DNA of 64,000 nt from Onchidella celtica (Eukaryota > Mollusca > Gastropoda > Systellommatophora > Onchidiidae), in contig OZ007581.1 in NCBI GenBank assembly GCA_963931925.1, positions 11,514,692 to 11,578,691 of the forward strand, written 5' to 3'. Shown here one piece after another: positions 10,492 through 24,257 of this stretch. The position numbers were made by a program, and so were the translations under genes. The notes under the pieces were generated by a model. It was not told the DNA's origin. It saw only the letters and a program-made list of their open reading frames with translations, and did not search any database. The number at the start of each line of letters is the position of its first letter. The stretch's first letter is position 1.

Positions 10492-13400
10492 GTAAGTTCA
10501 TAGGATGGCTTGTCTCGATGTGCCTGTTTCACAGGTAATGTGAGGCAATGGCACAGAATCAGTAATAATGCCACATTCACGGTTGCCGAAGTTGAAAAAG
10601 TTGCACAAAATGATGGTTGCCTCTCAAGATATAATTGTTTTATTTTTGGCAATTTAGATAATAATGTCTAATCGTCCCAGTCATAGCACAGTTTATTGCC
10701 TAAGTCATATTTTGGTGTTTTTAGAAAATCAAAAAAACTGTTGACTTCGAATATAGTGGTAGATGTTGTTAGGGGAGCATAGTATTTTACGTAGAAAGCT
10801 ATAGCTAAACAGTGAACACAACATCAGTATTTTCTCTATTTGGCTTTGTCATTAGTTCTATGCTCCCCTAACAACAGTATAGTTTGTATAAATGGTGTTT
10901 AGGTGGATGTGGTTTTCATTTAAAAACTCGCAAGTCAACGAAACAAAACAATGTAACTGTTGAATGGTGCTACATGACTGTCTGATTAATGTGAGCATTT
11001 CATCTCAAAACACCAGAAACATGTCTAGGGCACTTGTGAAATGACTGTGGTGTAATATTGTTTGCTGTTAATAAAATGACAAATTTTGCCCCATTTGTCA
11101 TTTTGCCTGATTATCACAGCTCAGGCACCTGCGAGTTATCTCATTATAATATCAATAGTCCTTGGCGCAAACTGCCTACCTCCGTTTTTTTTTTTTTTAA
11201 CTTTCTTTTTATGGAAACAAAAGATGACCCTGTTCTGCATCACATAGATCTAGACATTTTTTTTTTACCATAGATTGCATAGAAATTGAAATACCAAAAA
11301 TGAATACATTTTGTTCAAACCTTTTATCCGTCACCGTCCATGTTGATAGAGTTTTATCTCCTGTAATGTTTACCTTACTACGTCTATACCCGGCTGGTTT
11401 GAAATTAAACTGCATTCAGGTTGAAAACCATACCATTAAAACAATACATCAAATACAGATGTAATAAATGGATCTCAATGAAGTGTGAAGTAATTAAAGA
11501 TGGCAATGTTAAGCTAAAATTAAAGTTACAGAGCAACTAATAATATTACTACAAGAAAATGGAGGGCACTGAAAATAATACTATATAATGTAACACAATG
11601 GTAATATTTGGGGTATAGTCTTCATGTGACAGTGAATATTGAAATTTATGGGCACTATCAATCTAATTGTGCCAGATTGCTCGACTGAAAAATTATAAGT
11701 TGAAACATTTTTTTTTTTTGAAGACTTTAGAAATCATGTTGAGTTTTTTACAAAATTGGCAGATTGCAGGAATACTGTCTTGTTTCTTTTCTTTGCACCT
11801 AGATAGCTGTTACACTGAAACCTGTACCTCGTTTTCCACAGTTGGGGTTAGGGTTAGAGTAATTAAACAGCATTGGAAACTTTCTTATGCTGATTGATTT
11901 AACCCCTCTTCTGTTGTAAGACAATCAGATGTGCGGTTTCATAAATCCCTGTCAGGGTCAGTTAAATCAGCTTTCGGAAATGTGCATACTTAGTTGGAGT
12001 TTCTGAATGAAATAAAAAAAATGTCATCAAATACTATACTAATTAATTATAAGATGAAGATCTGCAGTTTAAACACACAATAACTCCATCCTGGCAATAG
12101 TATGGTTAACCTGATGAACCCTGCCCACTGGTATATTGGTGACCCGCTACAATGATAACAATCCCTATTCACCACTAGACCATTGCGGGGTGTCACGTAA
12201 CATTTTGTCGGTTTCATGGTGAAGGAGCAAGTATAATAGCAGCTGTACAACGAAAATGCTAATGGTTTAAAACTTTATCGGTATGACGAAGGTGCAAATA
12301 CTGAAATAGGTCAAATTTGAGACATTTTTACTCCTTTGTGGGTATCAAAAGTGTATTGTAGGGGGCTTTTACCCAACACAAGCAATTTTGTTAAATCTCA
12401 TTTAGTTTTAGTGTGCCGTTTGGGATTAAAGGTGGAATTGATGATGAGAGTAACACAAAATTTTCAAAACTGAATTTCTCCCAATACGGATTTTAGGTGG
12501 TTCTCCCCTTCGTCATTCAAAGAAATTAAGCGTTCGCCTTTTTGTTGTACAGCTGTTGATATCTATTCACCCCTTCCTCATGAAACCGATGATATGTTAC
12601 CATGAGCTTAGGGGGCCAGGAATATTGTGTAAGGGAAATCAGGAGGTCGAGGTTCAAAGGGTTAAATAATAAGCCCTGCGGTCTGTCGCTTGTTTGGGCT
12701 TGAATGGACATCCAAACTATCTTTTTAACCCTTTTAGTTTTTGTTTCTTTCTTACGTTAGGTGTACCAAAGAGTCTCAGAGGCGTGGCTTTTGTTCGAGA
12801 CATCTGTCCCTGAAAGGCAAAGGTTTACGTCATGCTCCGCCCTTCCCAGGCTGCGCTCAGGCAGCAATGAAAGAAGGCCAGCATGAGTGGACAGGGGACG
12901 GAGCTGGAGAGTATGACCGCGAGCGGATGATGGCCAACAGGTATCGCTGTTTTTTTTTTTTTTTAGTCAGGTTTCCTGAGGAGCCTGGAATTTTGTTAGA
13001 GAAGCCCTGGAATTAAAAGCTTTGAGGAAAAGCCGTAAAAATAGTGGATTAGCCCTGGTTTCTTCAGGGGTGTAAAAAAGATCTAAAAAGTGTCAAAAAA
13101 TGTGAACAAGAATAAGTAGACAAATTTTCTCTCATTTTGGTTTATTTAGGTAGCTTTGGAAGGTAACATGTTTGCCCTGGTAAGGCCCTGGAAAAATAGT
13201 CTCAAAAAGGTGCAAGAACCCTGTGTTTTTGTTTGTTTGTTTGTTTGCTTTGTTTTGTTTTAATTACCTTTATCGGCCAGCCATATTGCTGATTGGCAGA
13301 GTAATCAGAAATAGAGCAAGAGCTCAAAATAATTTCTTGTACATTGTCTTGAAGATATAGTAACATACACAGACCACTATCTGGCAATTTGTTACTGCTT

Positions 13401-16400
13401 TTTTGTTGCTGAAGACAAGTCATTGCACATAAGTATATATCATCTTAATCAAAATGCAACCTCAAAAGATTTTTAGAAGTCTGGTGGATAATTAAATCGT
13501 TAATTCTTAAAATATAACTTCACTGTAGTTAATAAGTGCTCATTTTTGCACAAATGATGTGTTGAATTTATCAGGATTCTGCACATTCACATATATATTA
13601 TATCTGGAATCTGTAAAATAATTTCTACTAAATTTATCAATGGGAGAAACTTTTGGGGGATGGAATTTACTGCCTATTGGTAATACAAATTTCATTTATA
13701 TTTTAACCAAAGTCCCAAAGAAAAGGCTGGAAAATGTTCAAACTATTCAAACCTTATCTATTTTTAAAAGTCAGTATAGTATTTCAGATTAAAATTTGAA
13801 TGTATTGAAAGGTTATTTTTCTGGACACACTTTATGTATTTTCTTTAATGACAAGATCCATAATCCATATAGCGCCAGAACAGAGGACAAACTGTTTTTT
13901 TTTTTTTTTCAATGATAAGAGGAAGTATCTACAAACTCTTCTCCCATTCGTTGAAACTTTCAGAAGAAGAAAAAAAAACGCGAGTTTAGACTTGCTTTTT
14001 GTTGTGGACACAGGATTTCATTTTTGCTTCATCTTATGTATACAGGTTTGACATGGACGAAACGGAAGCTGCCAATATGCTTGTCTCTCTGGGTAACTCT
14101 CGGTCAACAAGTCCATCATTTTCTCCAAGTCCTGCCCAAAGTGGACTGAGTGCCATGCAGTCACCAACCGGACCCTACCGTTCCTCCACCTCCTTCACCC
14201 CTATCTCCCCGCACACCAACCCGCAGGGACCCCCGGGATTTGTGACGTCCCCGGCCAAGAGTTGGAGCTCCAAATCTGGCAGTTCCTCCTCTGATCACGT
14301 GTCCCCAATTACTCAAAGATTCCCAACTGTTGGTGTCTTCCAGCCACAGGTAAGATGACAGAGATTCAGATTTGTCAGTTTGATGATGAAGGGGCAAACA
14401 GATAACAACAGCTGTGCAATGACAAGGCGAATGCTTAACTTATGTGTATGATGAAGGGGCAAATTGGTCAAATTTAAGACATTTACTCTTTTGTGGTCAT
14501 CAAAAGTAAGGGGGTGGGGGCTTTGCCCAACATGAGCAATTTTGTTAAATCTCATTTACTTTTTGTGTTATGTGTTATGTAGTATTACAAAAAGGCAGGA
14601 AATCGATGATGAGAGTATATAGCACAAACTTTTCAAAACTGAATTTCTCGTAACACTGATTTTGGCAGTTCGCCCCTTTGTCACAAAGAGAAGTTAACTG
14701 TTCACCTTTTCATCGTACAGTTGTTGATATCTATTAACCCCTTTGTCCTGAAACCGACAATATTTCATGCACGCAAGGACACACCGGTTGAACCCCCCCT
14801 TTTTTTTTTTTTTAAACAAATTCTAGACTTTTAATTTTGGACTTGGAAAATATGGGCAAATCTGGCTTTGTAAAATCTTACCTGAAAGAAAGAAGGATAG
14901 GGAGGGGACATGTTGGTCTAGAGGCAAGGTGCTCGCCCTGTAGGAAATTTTTTTGGGGGGGAAAAAATCCTGTCTCAGATTGTATGGTAGGGAGGATTAA
15001 GCACATAGCTTTCTCGGAAAAGGACGAAAAATTTGGAGGGTCCGTGTGCACATTGCGCTCATTTAAGATAGCGGTACTTTTGCAGTTGAAAGTTGAGAAA
15101 AGCCGGCTTAACAAGGCCGCTGCCTGTGTAAAATTCTAAAAAAAAAAACCAACTAATCCCAAGCACAAAAGCAGGCAGAAACAAGAACAAGAAAAGTGAG
15201 ATCTATATGCCAAGAGCAGTGAAACCACCTAAACCACCTAAATCACCTAAAATCACCTAAACCACCTAAACCACCTAAAATCACCTAAACCACCTAAATC
15301 ACCTAAAATCACCTAAACCACCTAAACCACCTAAAATCACCTAAACCACCTAAACCACCTAAAATCACCTAAACCACCTAAACCACCTAAAATCACCTAA
15401 ACCACCTAAACCACCTAAAATAAAGACCTAAACACAAGACTAATAGGGAGAAAAAGAGAGTGGAAGGGCAGAAACAGGTTTATCCCTGACAGCGCAGGAA
15501 ACCTCGACCAGTTTAGCTATGTTGTTCGTCAGTTCTTAACCCTTCCATCTGGCAGGCCCTGGATCCACGCACCCTACATAAGAATAGGACTGTCTCTTTG
15601 CCGCTGGTTAAACAAGATTCTGGCCACAGTGAGGACTCTGGTATAGATGTCCACACTCCAAAGTCTGCAGGCCCCGTCTCCAAAGTCCCACAGGCCGCAG
15701 GACTGTTTGGTCCACCTGGAATTGTGGGCAGCCAGAGACTCGCGGCAGAGCAGGTAAATAGAAAGTTGATGGAATATTCTGATTTTATAGTTTACTTTGT
15801 TCTGTAGTTAAGTGTGCTGTGGATGTACACTGTGTGTTCCAGAGTGTGAGAGGCCTGTGGATGTGCTAGAAGCCCTAAACGCAGTAGTGAGAGTGTGCTT
15901 TTTAGCATACGATGTGGAAAAACAGCAGGGAAGGGATTATGATCCAAGCATTGCACAGTGCATTGATTACAAAACTTCTGAATGCCCAAGCCATGCAGTG
16001 CGCATCAGTCAGATAAACCTCGTATTTTTCACTCATACTTTTGTGATTCTAGTTTTCTTTATTATTTACTAATTTTTCTGTACAAAATATAATACAGCAC
16101 TGTAAGAATTAAGTAAACAGTAAGTGTTTTGTGGGGGGTAATAATTGTTTTATCTCTCACAACAGTTACATGGTTAATGTTTGCAAAGCCTGTAAAAATA
16201 AGTAGGTCTGAAACGGTTTGAAAGTGATTTTTTGTAGACTGGAGCTATTTTGTGTATGTCAGCTTCAAGATGAATTGTTGCGTTGCATTCACATTGATCT
16301 AAGTGTTTAGTTTTAACGGTGGAAAAGCTTTACTTACATTGCACATTACGGTTATTCTTTGAGTCCAGCATTTATTTTCCTACAAAATTGCCAGACTGAA

Positions 16401-19400
16401 GAGAAATCATTCTCTGCTTCTCCATATTTAAAGCAAAAAAGATAATCAACATAATACTGTTAGTTATGTTTATCTAGGATTTTACTTAAAGCATCTTGTT
16501 CTCTATTTTTTTTTTTTTTTTTTGCAGCATCAAGTGCATGCTGGAATATGCTGTCAAATTTTGCTTCGTTCCATTTTTTGTTTTTAGCAGAATTTTTTTT
16601 TTATGTGAGTATTTGGAGATGATTGATTCTTAGAAACTTGAAATATGTAAGCTTTTATATTTTATATGTGATTATATTTTATATTTATTCTTTTCTGCAC
16701 GGTTTGAAATTTTGAATTTCACCAGTTTGTCATTTTCTGGTAATAAATAGATAAAGGTATAAAGACTGATTTATCTATTTAACTTTTTTTTCTTTTGTGT
16801 CCCAACAGGCAGCCGGTCGAGATTCATCGCTGGTGCGACAGTTGCAGTTGAGCTCGCTGCCTGAACAGGAAAGACAAAGGTTTGCATCAGAATCAGCGGC
16901 AACGGTGTACGTTTCTGGTGGCAACTCAGGAGTCAGCCCGTCAGCTGGCGGCAGTCTTTCTGGTGGGGGAGGGAGTGGTATGGGAAACATAGTGCGTCCA
17001 AGACAGTTGGATAGAAATTATTCTTTACAGCAGGAGCGAGTTGCGGAGAAGCGGTTCCCACCTCCAAAAGGTGCCCCACCAGTCATGTTACAGAACCAGA
17101 CGATTGTGCGTAGAGAGCCATTGGAGTCACCGCATGGACCCGGCCGTGGTCATGGGTCCCAGTCGCCAGCGGGTCATCAGACTGACCAGATAACCCTGTT
17201 GCGGCAAGGTCAGGTTCATTATGCTACTCCTCACCACCCAACCCCTGCTAGTGCTGCCCTCTCTGGAGGAGAGAAGATGCTGAGCAGTTCCAGTGTTGGC
17301 CCAAACGGCAATTTGCATCTGGGTTCAAACACCCAGGTTCTGTATCATGGTGTGGAGGCGTTGCCTGCCCCCACCAACCTTCTTCCCATGATGTCTTCCA
17401 GTGGTGGCAGCATGGGTAACAACCACACTTCTGACAGTGGGAGTAAATATTCTGGAGAAGGAAGCTCAGCCTACAATAACCAGCGTGGTGCTGCAGGAGA
17501 GGAAGGCACTCCTTCCGCGAGTGAGGGTAAGTTCATGATTCTCGTTCTTTTACTTCAACGTGAATGTCCTATCTTTGTTACAGAGGTTCATACTGTCTGA
17601 AAAAAATTTGGAACTTCAGATTTGTTCTAATGCATGCATCTGTATGTATCCCCACATATCGATGGTGTCAGGAGCAAACCGGCCAAGTCGAAATAAGCAA
17701 ATTTTACAGGAGAAACAAAAAACTGCCGCTAAAACTAATGGGAAATGCACCTATCCGGTTTGATCACATGCTTATTTTGAGTATTTCTACTGGATAATGG
17801 TAACAGCTACTTTTACATATGATGCAAGATTCCAGGCTTCATAAATTGGTACTATTTAAAGTTATATGAAATTTTTGGACTTGGCCGGTTTGTGCCCGGC
17901 ACTATCGATATGACATCTCATCATGTGGTGCAAACACTGCACTTCACTGTGGAGATGATGTGTCTGCTCCAGTTGTAGCTGGGCTGCAGTGACACTGAGT
18001 ATATTTTCCATATGAGATTAAAGAAGTACACAAATACAACATTCATTATTCATGCAGTCTTGCCATGTGGAGTGTTCAAACAAAATCCATAGATGTAAGT
18101 TTGCAGATTTTCATCAGTTGTCCTCATTTTTGGCCTTCGTACATCATATTTCAAGGATCGTTGTTCTTTGTTCTGTTGTAGGCTGATCAATACAGCCATG
18201 TTAATATTGGGAAAACTTTTATGGTGCATATAGATAATTTCTGTTCACAATTTTCCTACTTTTTGCCGAAAAGGCCACTTGCATCCCTGAAAATTTAAGG
18301 TTTCCACAGTGCCAAGGACACTCCTACAGTGTAAGGGTTAGGGTATGACATAATCTGGCCTAGGAAAGACACGTTGCTTTCTTTTATTTTTGCTTTGTGT
18401 GAAAAACTTGAACTTTGGGGACTCTAGGACATCTGTGGATTTGAGAAATTCCTTTGCAAGGGTTTTTGTAGTCTGCTGACGTATATCACTGAAGAATTCA
18501 CAAACACACATTAATATTCATATTATATTATTATACCTGTTCAGCAGCTTTATCGGTCGTAGCTATTGACAGAACGTTTGGTTGTAGATTGGAAATTTTA
18601 ATACCGTTTCAAAAGGCATCCAGTTTTAACGGTTCAGTACATTTATTCATGTGGAAAATCCAATGGGTTGAAGAGTTGTGGCTTTTGGAAAGTTGCCAGC
18701 ATGTCTCTTGCAGATCTGACAACTGTCCCCTATTTCACAGGAGTGCCCTGTATTGAGGGTGTTGGGAAGGACAGGAGTATGATTTATATCATATATTATG
18801 GAAATGAAATTCCTGCCAGGTTTGAGGATGAAGGCCAGTCCAGTTAACTCATTCACTATGGTAAGCCGAATGGCTTGCAGGTTTTCTCTTCGCTCTGGAA
18901 GGCCACATATTTGGCTCAAGTAGACACCGATTTTCCAGCACTAAAATCTAAGCCAACTTTTTAAAAATGTTGAACCCTGTCCTGGGTCATTGATTTTCCT
19001 TTACTTTGTTGTACATTATATATTATATAATACATATAATATATCTTATGTCTTGTGTTTATACTGAGTGAAAGAAGCAACACCTTTGAACCACGCCTAA
19101 TTTCAAACTGGACAGTGTTGAGAGTTCCAGTGCACACCCACAAAAGTTTCGGTAGGGAATGAGTTAAGAAGGGCAAGATGGTGACAATGTAAAAAAGTTT
19201 TACACTAGTACATCATTACACAGAGTACATCATGTTGTGATCTGTGGAGTGGGTACAGTTGTTTTTTTTTATTTTTACAATTGTGATCTTCTTTCTTTGG
19301 AAATCCTGCAGGTTTTATTTTGCTCCTATAAGGGCATGCATATTGCTCCCGAGGTGACCCTTTTTTGAAGTGTCTTTTAGTTGGCAGGTCTGATCTTTGG

Positions 19401-22400
19401 TCGGTATGTGATGTTTTAACACAATCCAGTTCTCTTTCTTCTGTCTCTTCCCCCCCCCCCCCCCCCCCATTTTTTTTCACTGTGTATGGTTAGGCTAATA
19501 ATAATGTTTATTCATTCACCTCTCTCAGTCTACAAAAAAATGCATCTTTTTTTTTTTTTTTGACATCTTGATTGACACTTTTTTTTATACACTGATAATT
19601 TGATGCTGCAACCGAATGATGATACGGTCATACAAAATACGGACAGGGAAAAGCTAGGAATGTTTATCCATCTATGTTCAGAAAGAAGTACATAAATTTA
19701 ACCCCCCATTTGTTTTTGCTACCATTTACGGGGCTGTACGTACCACTTAAAATATGGCCTTTAGCGTCTTTACAGACGGTCTTAGCAGCTAGAATATTCA
19801 CTTTCACTTTGACTGACAGCTTCTCTCGTGGCTTATTCTACCAATGTTTGACCCGAGAGTGCGATGGCAGTGATTGCAGGTCAGTCTTTTGGGTTCACTT
19901 TGGCGAGTGTTTTCATTCCGCCTCTGTCGTTTTGTCAGGTATGTTTCTTTTGCCTTGAAGTCTATTGCGAGCGTGCCACTGCGCAATTTTTGTCTCCATC
20001 TGCTTCGATCACTTGCAAGGTTCTCCCATTCATTGGGGTCGATGTTGAATGCTTTCATCGTGACCTTGCAAGTGTCTTTGAATCGCAGATGTGGCCTACC
20101 TCTGGGTCGGTTGCCAGTAGCAAGTTCCCCGTAGAGAATTTGTCTGGGGATGCGATCATTTTCCATACGGTGGAGATGTCCAAGCCACCGCAGTCTTTTT
20201 TTGCCTAGGAGAGCCTGAGTTGATGGAATGTTGGCTCGGCTCAGAACTTCGATATTTGAGATCCTGTCTTGCCACTTGATCTTGAGAATTTTGCGTAGGC
20301 AGCGCAGGTGGAAGGAGTTGAGGGATCTTTCATGTTTGGAGTAGGTGGTCCATGTCTCTGAGCCATACAGCAGGGTGCTTAGGACGCAAGTTTGGTACAC
20401 GAGTACCTTTGTTTTGATGGTCAGCTTGCTATTGTTCCACACCCTTTTTGAGAGTTTGCCAAAAGCTGTGGCCGCCTTTCCTATTCTGGCATTTATTTCA
20501 GTTGTTATGTCTGTGCTACCACTGATGGTTGAGCCTAGGTAGCAGAATTTTCCCACTTGCTCCAGAGGAGAGCCCTTCAGCATGATGCGTACCATCTTAC
20601 AGCCTTTATTTTTTAAAATATTTTCTCCATGTCATTTCCTTTTGCTCACAGCCTTTTTACACACACTCTCCGTCTGAATGTGTCATGATCATTTGCCTTC
20701 AACTTCATCCCTTCGCTCCTCAGGCACACGTGAAAAGCACCATGTTTATTCATTATTCAATCCTGCGCACGAATTCCCACCGCGCCTTGACTTTACAAAA
20801 TAGTACATCGCACCAAATCGATCCGGACGTGAACGCTACTCTAGGATGGAAACCCAAAAGGTGTGTTATTTTAACCTCTCAGTGACTCTCACTGCACTGG
20901 GTCCAATGTGGTTATTCGAAATTGTGTCATAATTTTATGGTTCTTGTCGGCTCGAATACACGGCACAGCAACACTAGGCCATGGTAACCGAATCCATTTC
21001 GATAAAGAGAAAGGGTGGAGACGACAATGTAACAGCTAGGCCTACCCTGTTTGACCAGTGTGAGGTAATCGCCGTAAAATTTGGCACTCGTGATAAGCCT
21101 CATTTCACCATGACATGCCACAAGTTTGGCGGCCCTTTAATCCGTTTCGCCACAAGCCACTCGTGCGGCCAGCAGACTCGAACTCGCGTTTGATTGGTCA
21201 CGCGCACGGCTGGGCCTCGTGGTGATTGGTGGTTATCGGCGTCCTCCTCGCCATAAAGGTCACTCGGGTCAGACAAGATACTGCGGATCGTGGGAGTTTT
21301 TCCGCCTTGCGTAATGTTAACCCGTGAGACCACTCATGTGCGTGAAACAGAATTACTGGACTTCCCGCGGAAACCAGCGGGCGATTCCGAGACTAATAAT
21401 AATCAATGTCCAATGGCCTTAATATTGTCCGGGCAGAGAGATTCGATATCGCACACGCTATCTGATTATGTGATTGTTTTCATAAGATTTGTGGCTTTCG
21501 CTCCGGTAACGATGTGGTGTGTTCCCTTTGAAGGTCGTAAAAAAGTGATGATTAAAACAAGACAAAATAAAAAAAAAAGGGTTGGCGGGAAAGAAACCAC
21601 CACGGAGCCTGTCACAACATTTGAATGCACCCACCCCCCCCCCCCCAACCCGCCGCATTTTGCAAACTAACGGGCTACCTGGCTGTTGTTGGTCCTAAAC
21701 CAAGCGATCAACTCGTACTTTTTTTTTTTTCAAGAATTTGTCTAGAACTCTCCAGTTTTTCTTGAACTCTATAATAAAGGTCTTGGTGATCGAATGTTTG
21801 CTTAGTTTATTATTATTATTATTTTTTTTTTTTGTTCGTTCGTTTAGAATTTACTGTATATTTTCTTGTGTTTCCAATCTGGAGCTTTGCGAAATACAGC
21901 CTTCTTTTTTTAAAAAATATTTTTCCTAGCCACATTATTTTTATCTCTAAAGGTCATCGTTGTTGTAATGCATGATTCACGGCTGTTTGAATGCCTTTCT
22001 GTGTTGTAAAGTTGTGGAAACGATATTAGCTGCGTTAACAATGCATGAGAAAGGCATGACGCAGAAAACCGCCGCTGTTTGCTGTTGCGAAAGAACGCCG
22101 AATAAGCCAATCTAGGTCAACGTGACTTTTTAACATCATTTTGTAGGAGGAATCGATAGCGGCGTGATAAACTATCGTAACTTTGGTTTGTACAAATTTT
22201 GCAGGTGAGGAAAACAAACAACTAAACTGAATAACTCTTTTCATCAGACTTAATAGTGACGATATCAAAAAAAGAAACTAAAACAAGCAAAAACGTTAAT
22301 TGGCCTGTAGTTTTCAGAATCTCTCCTCCCCCCCCCCCCCCCGCCCCCAACTTAGAACACAACCTGCTACAAGGGCTAAACGCATGACAAAATTAATATC

Positions 22401-23812
22401 TCAATTTTTGGGAAAAAGAAGTCGAGTTACGATGGTTTATCATGCAGCCCTCCATTAACGTGTTCTGTGTTTCTAACTGGGTTATGATTTTGTAAATTTC
22501 GTACGAATGATGGCTGTTTTTTTTGGTATCACGGAATGGAACCTGAATATGTACATGTATAAAGAAAAAAGCTAGGCGCAATTTCGTTTCTTTTTTTTGC
22601 ACCTCCGGTACATCGCGACCTTCGTTCTTGTTTGTTTTTTTCTCTCCATTTTCCGCCCAAAAATAACAACAACAACAACAAACTGGAGATATTATAGTAT
22701 GTAGAAGAGGTAACAAATGCACACTTTGACACTTGTTTAAAATGCACTGTGGCACTTATTAAGCTGTCTCTCACACAGTTCCGATGTATTCCAGGTCCCT
22801 TACCATAATGGCCCTAAGCTGCAAACGTTAAAACCGTTTGAACTTGCAAAGTTGTGCAAAAAGTGGGAGCTGGAACAAACAAGAAACAAGACAGCGTTAT
22901 GTACGTTTCTCTTCCCCCCTCCTTAGCACGGCAGCTTATGGGGCTGCATTATGTCAGAATAATGTACTGCATGACAAACGAAATAAAAAGGAGAAAAGAA
23001 AAAAAAGGAGGGAGAGAGAGAGGGGGGGGGGGGAAAGAGAATAGAAAGAAATGACACATTTGCCCGTAGTGACGGATCCCTGACGTTGTTTATGGCTCAG
23101 CCCCGCTTCCTGTGGCCCAGGGATTCCCAACCCTTTTTCCCCGAACTTTCCTCTCGCTTGCTATTGTTACCGTTGTCGTGTCGACATGCTCTCTCCAAAC
23201 TCGTTAGACGACTACCGGTACATTGGCAAATTAAGAAAAGTTTTATTAACATGCACATCGTTAAGTCCCAAGCGGCAGAAAGAAAAAAAACCCATCAGAT
23301 TTAAGAAAAAAAATACACAGAGAGAAAGAGAGAGAGAGGGAACTGCTTCAGATCTTCTCCTCAACTTCTGATTATTTAAAAAAAAAAAACGACGAATAAA
23401 AACAACAACAATAACAAAAGTGCAAATTCAGATCAGTGAAGTTGGTAGAACATCCGAATAGCGAGCGGTAGGGGCCAGGGTTAGCGAACGTATTACAGAA
23501 GCTCGCTATTCCAATGCGTAGCCGTGAAGTTACCCACTTGCCTAGGCGAAATTTGTCCTCCGGGGTTAAAATTGACCCCAGGTTGGGAACCCGTACACAC
23601 GAGCCGAGCGATTGTGGTGTTTTTGATTTTTTCCCGTTTTGATGTGGCCGAATTTTGAACAGGTATTCCGTCTGGAGTGTGATATGAGGATTTGATTATC
23701 ATTGTGCGGGCTTTCTACTTTCTAAACTCGCCAGAAGTTGATGGGATGAGGGTCATTGTAACCTCTTTAACTTGTTGTCTTGGATCCTTTCGTGCCGTAT
23801 CTGGTTGTATAG

Positions 23813-23899
<87 letters not shown>

Positions 23900-24184
23900 C
23901 TCCCCCCTCCCCCTTTCTTTTGCTTTCTGTTCTCTCTGACTCTCTGTTTCTTTCTCTCTCTCTCTCATCAGATCTCTATGTCACTCTTACCCCCCTTTCT
24001 GTCTCTCTCCCACCCTCTTTCTTTCTTTCTCCTCTCTCTTCTCTTTCTTTCTCTTTCTCTTTGGCAGTCTTCCCCTTTCTCTCTGTGGCAATCCCTCTTC
24101 ATCCTTTCTCTTTCTCCTGCTTCCCCCCTCTCGTCTGTCTCTCCATCTCTCACTTTCTCTCCCCGCTTTCTTTCTCTTCCACTA

Positions 24185-24215
<31 letters not shown>

Positions 24216-24216
24216 C

Positions 24217-24257
<41 letters not shown>

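Larger units (their letters stand above)
10492..12760 (+). other. cic intron 1
   Basis: A phase-2 intron. It contains an 18-bp perfect inverted repeat (10765-10875), a tRNA-like SINE head and a TIR element (both annotated separately). The remainder is AT-rich with no recognisable coding sequence. Confidence 0.85.

Noticed and set aside
11840-11862. TTAGGG telomere-like repeat
   Set aside because: Only two units are present (GGGGTTAGGGTTAG), within chance.
15223-15428. CRISPR-like regular repeat
   Set aside because: The units are contiguous ~10-bp minisatellite repeats without unique spacers, in a eukaryotic intron.
21290-21670. 126-residue open frame as the Cic-S first exon or a separate gene
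   Set aside because: No similarity to known Capicua N-termini, a low-complexity end (poly-K, poly-P from a C-run), and no convincing phase-1 donor.
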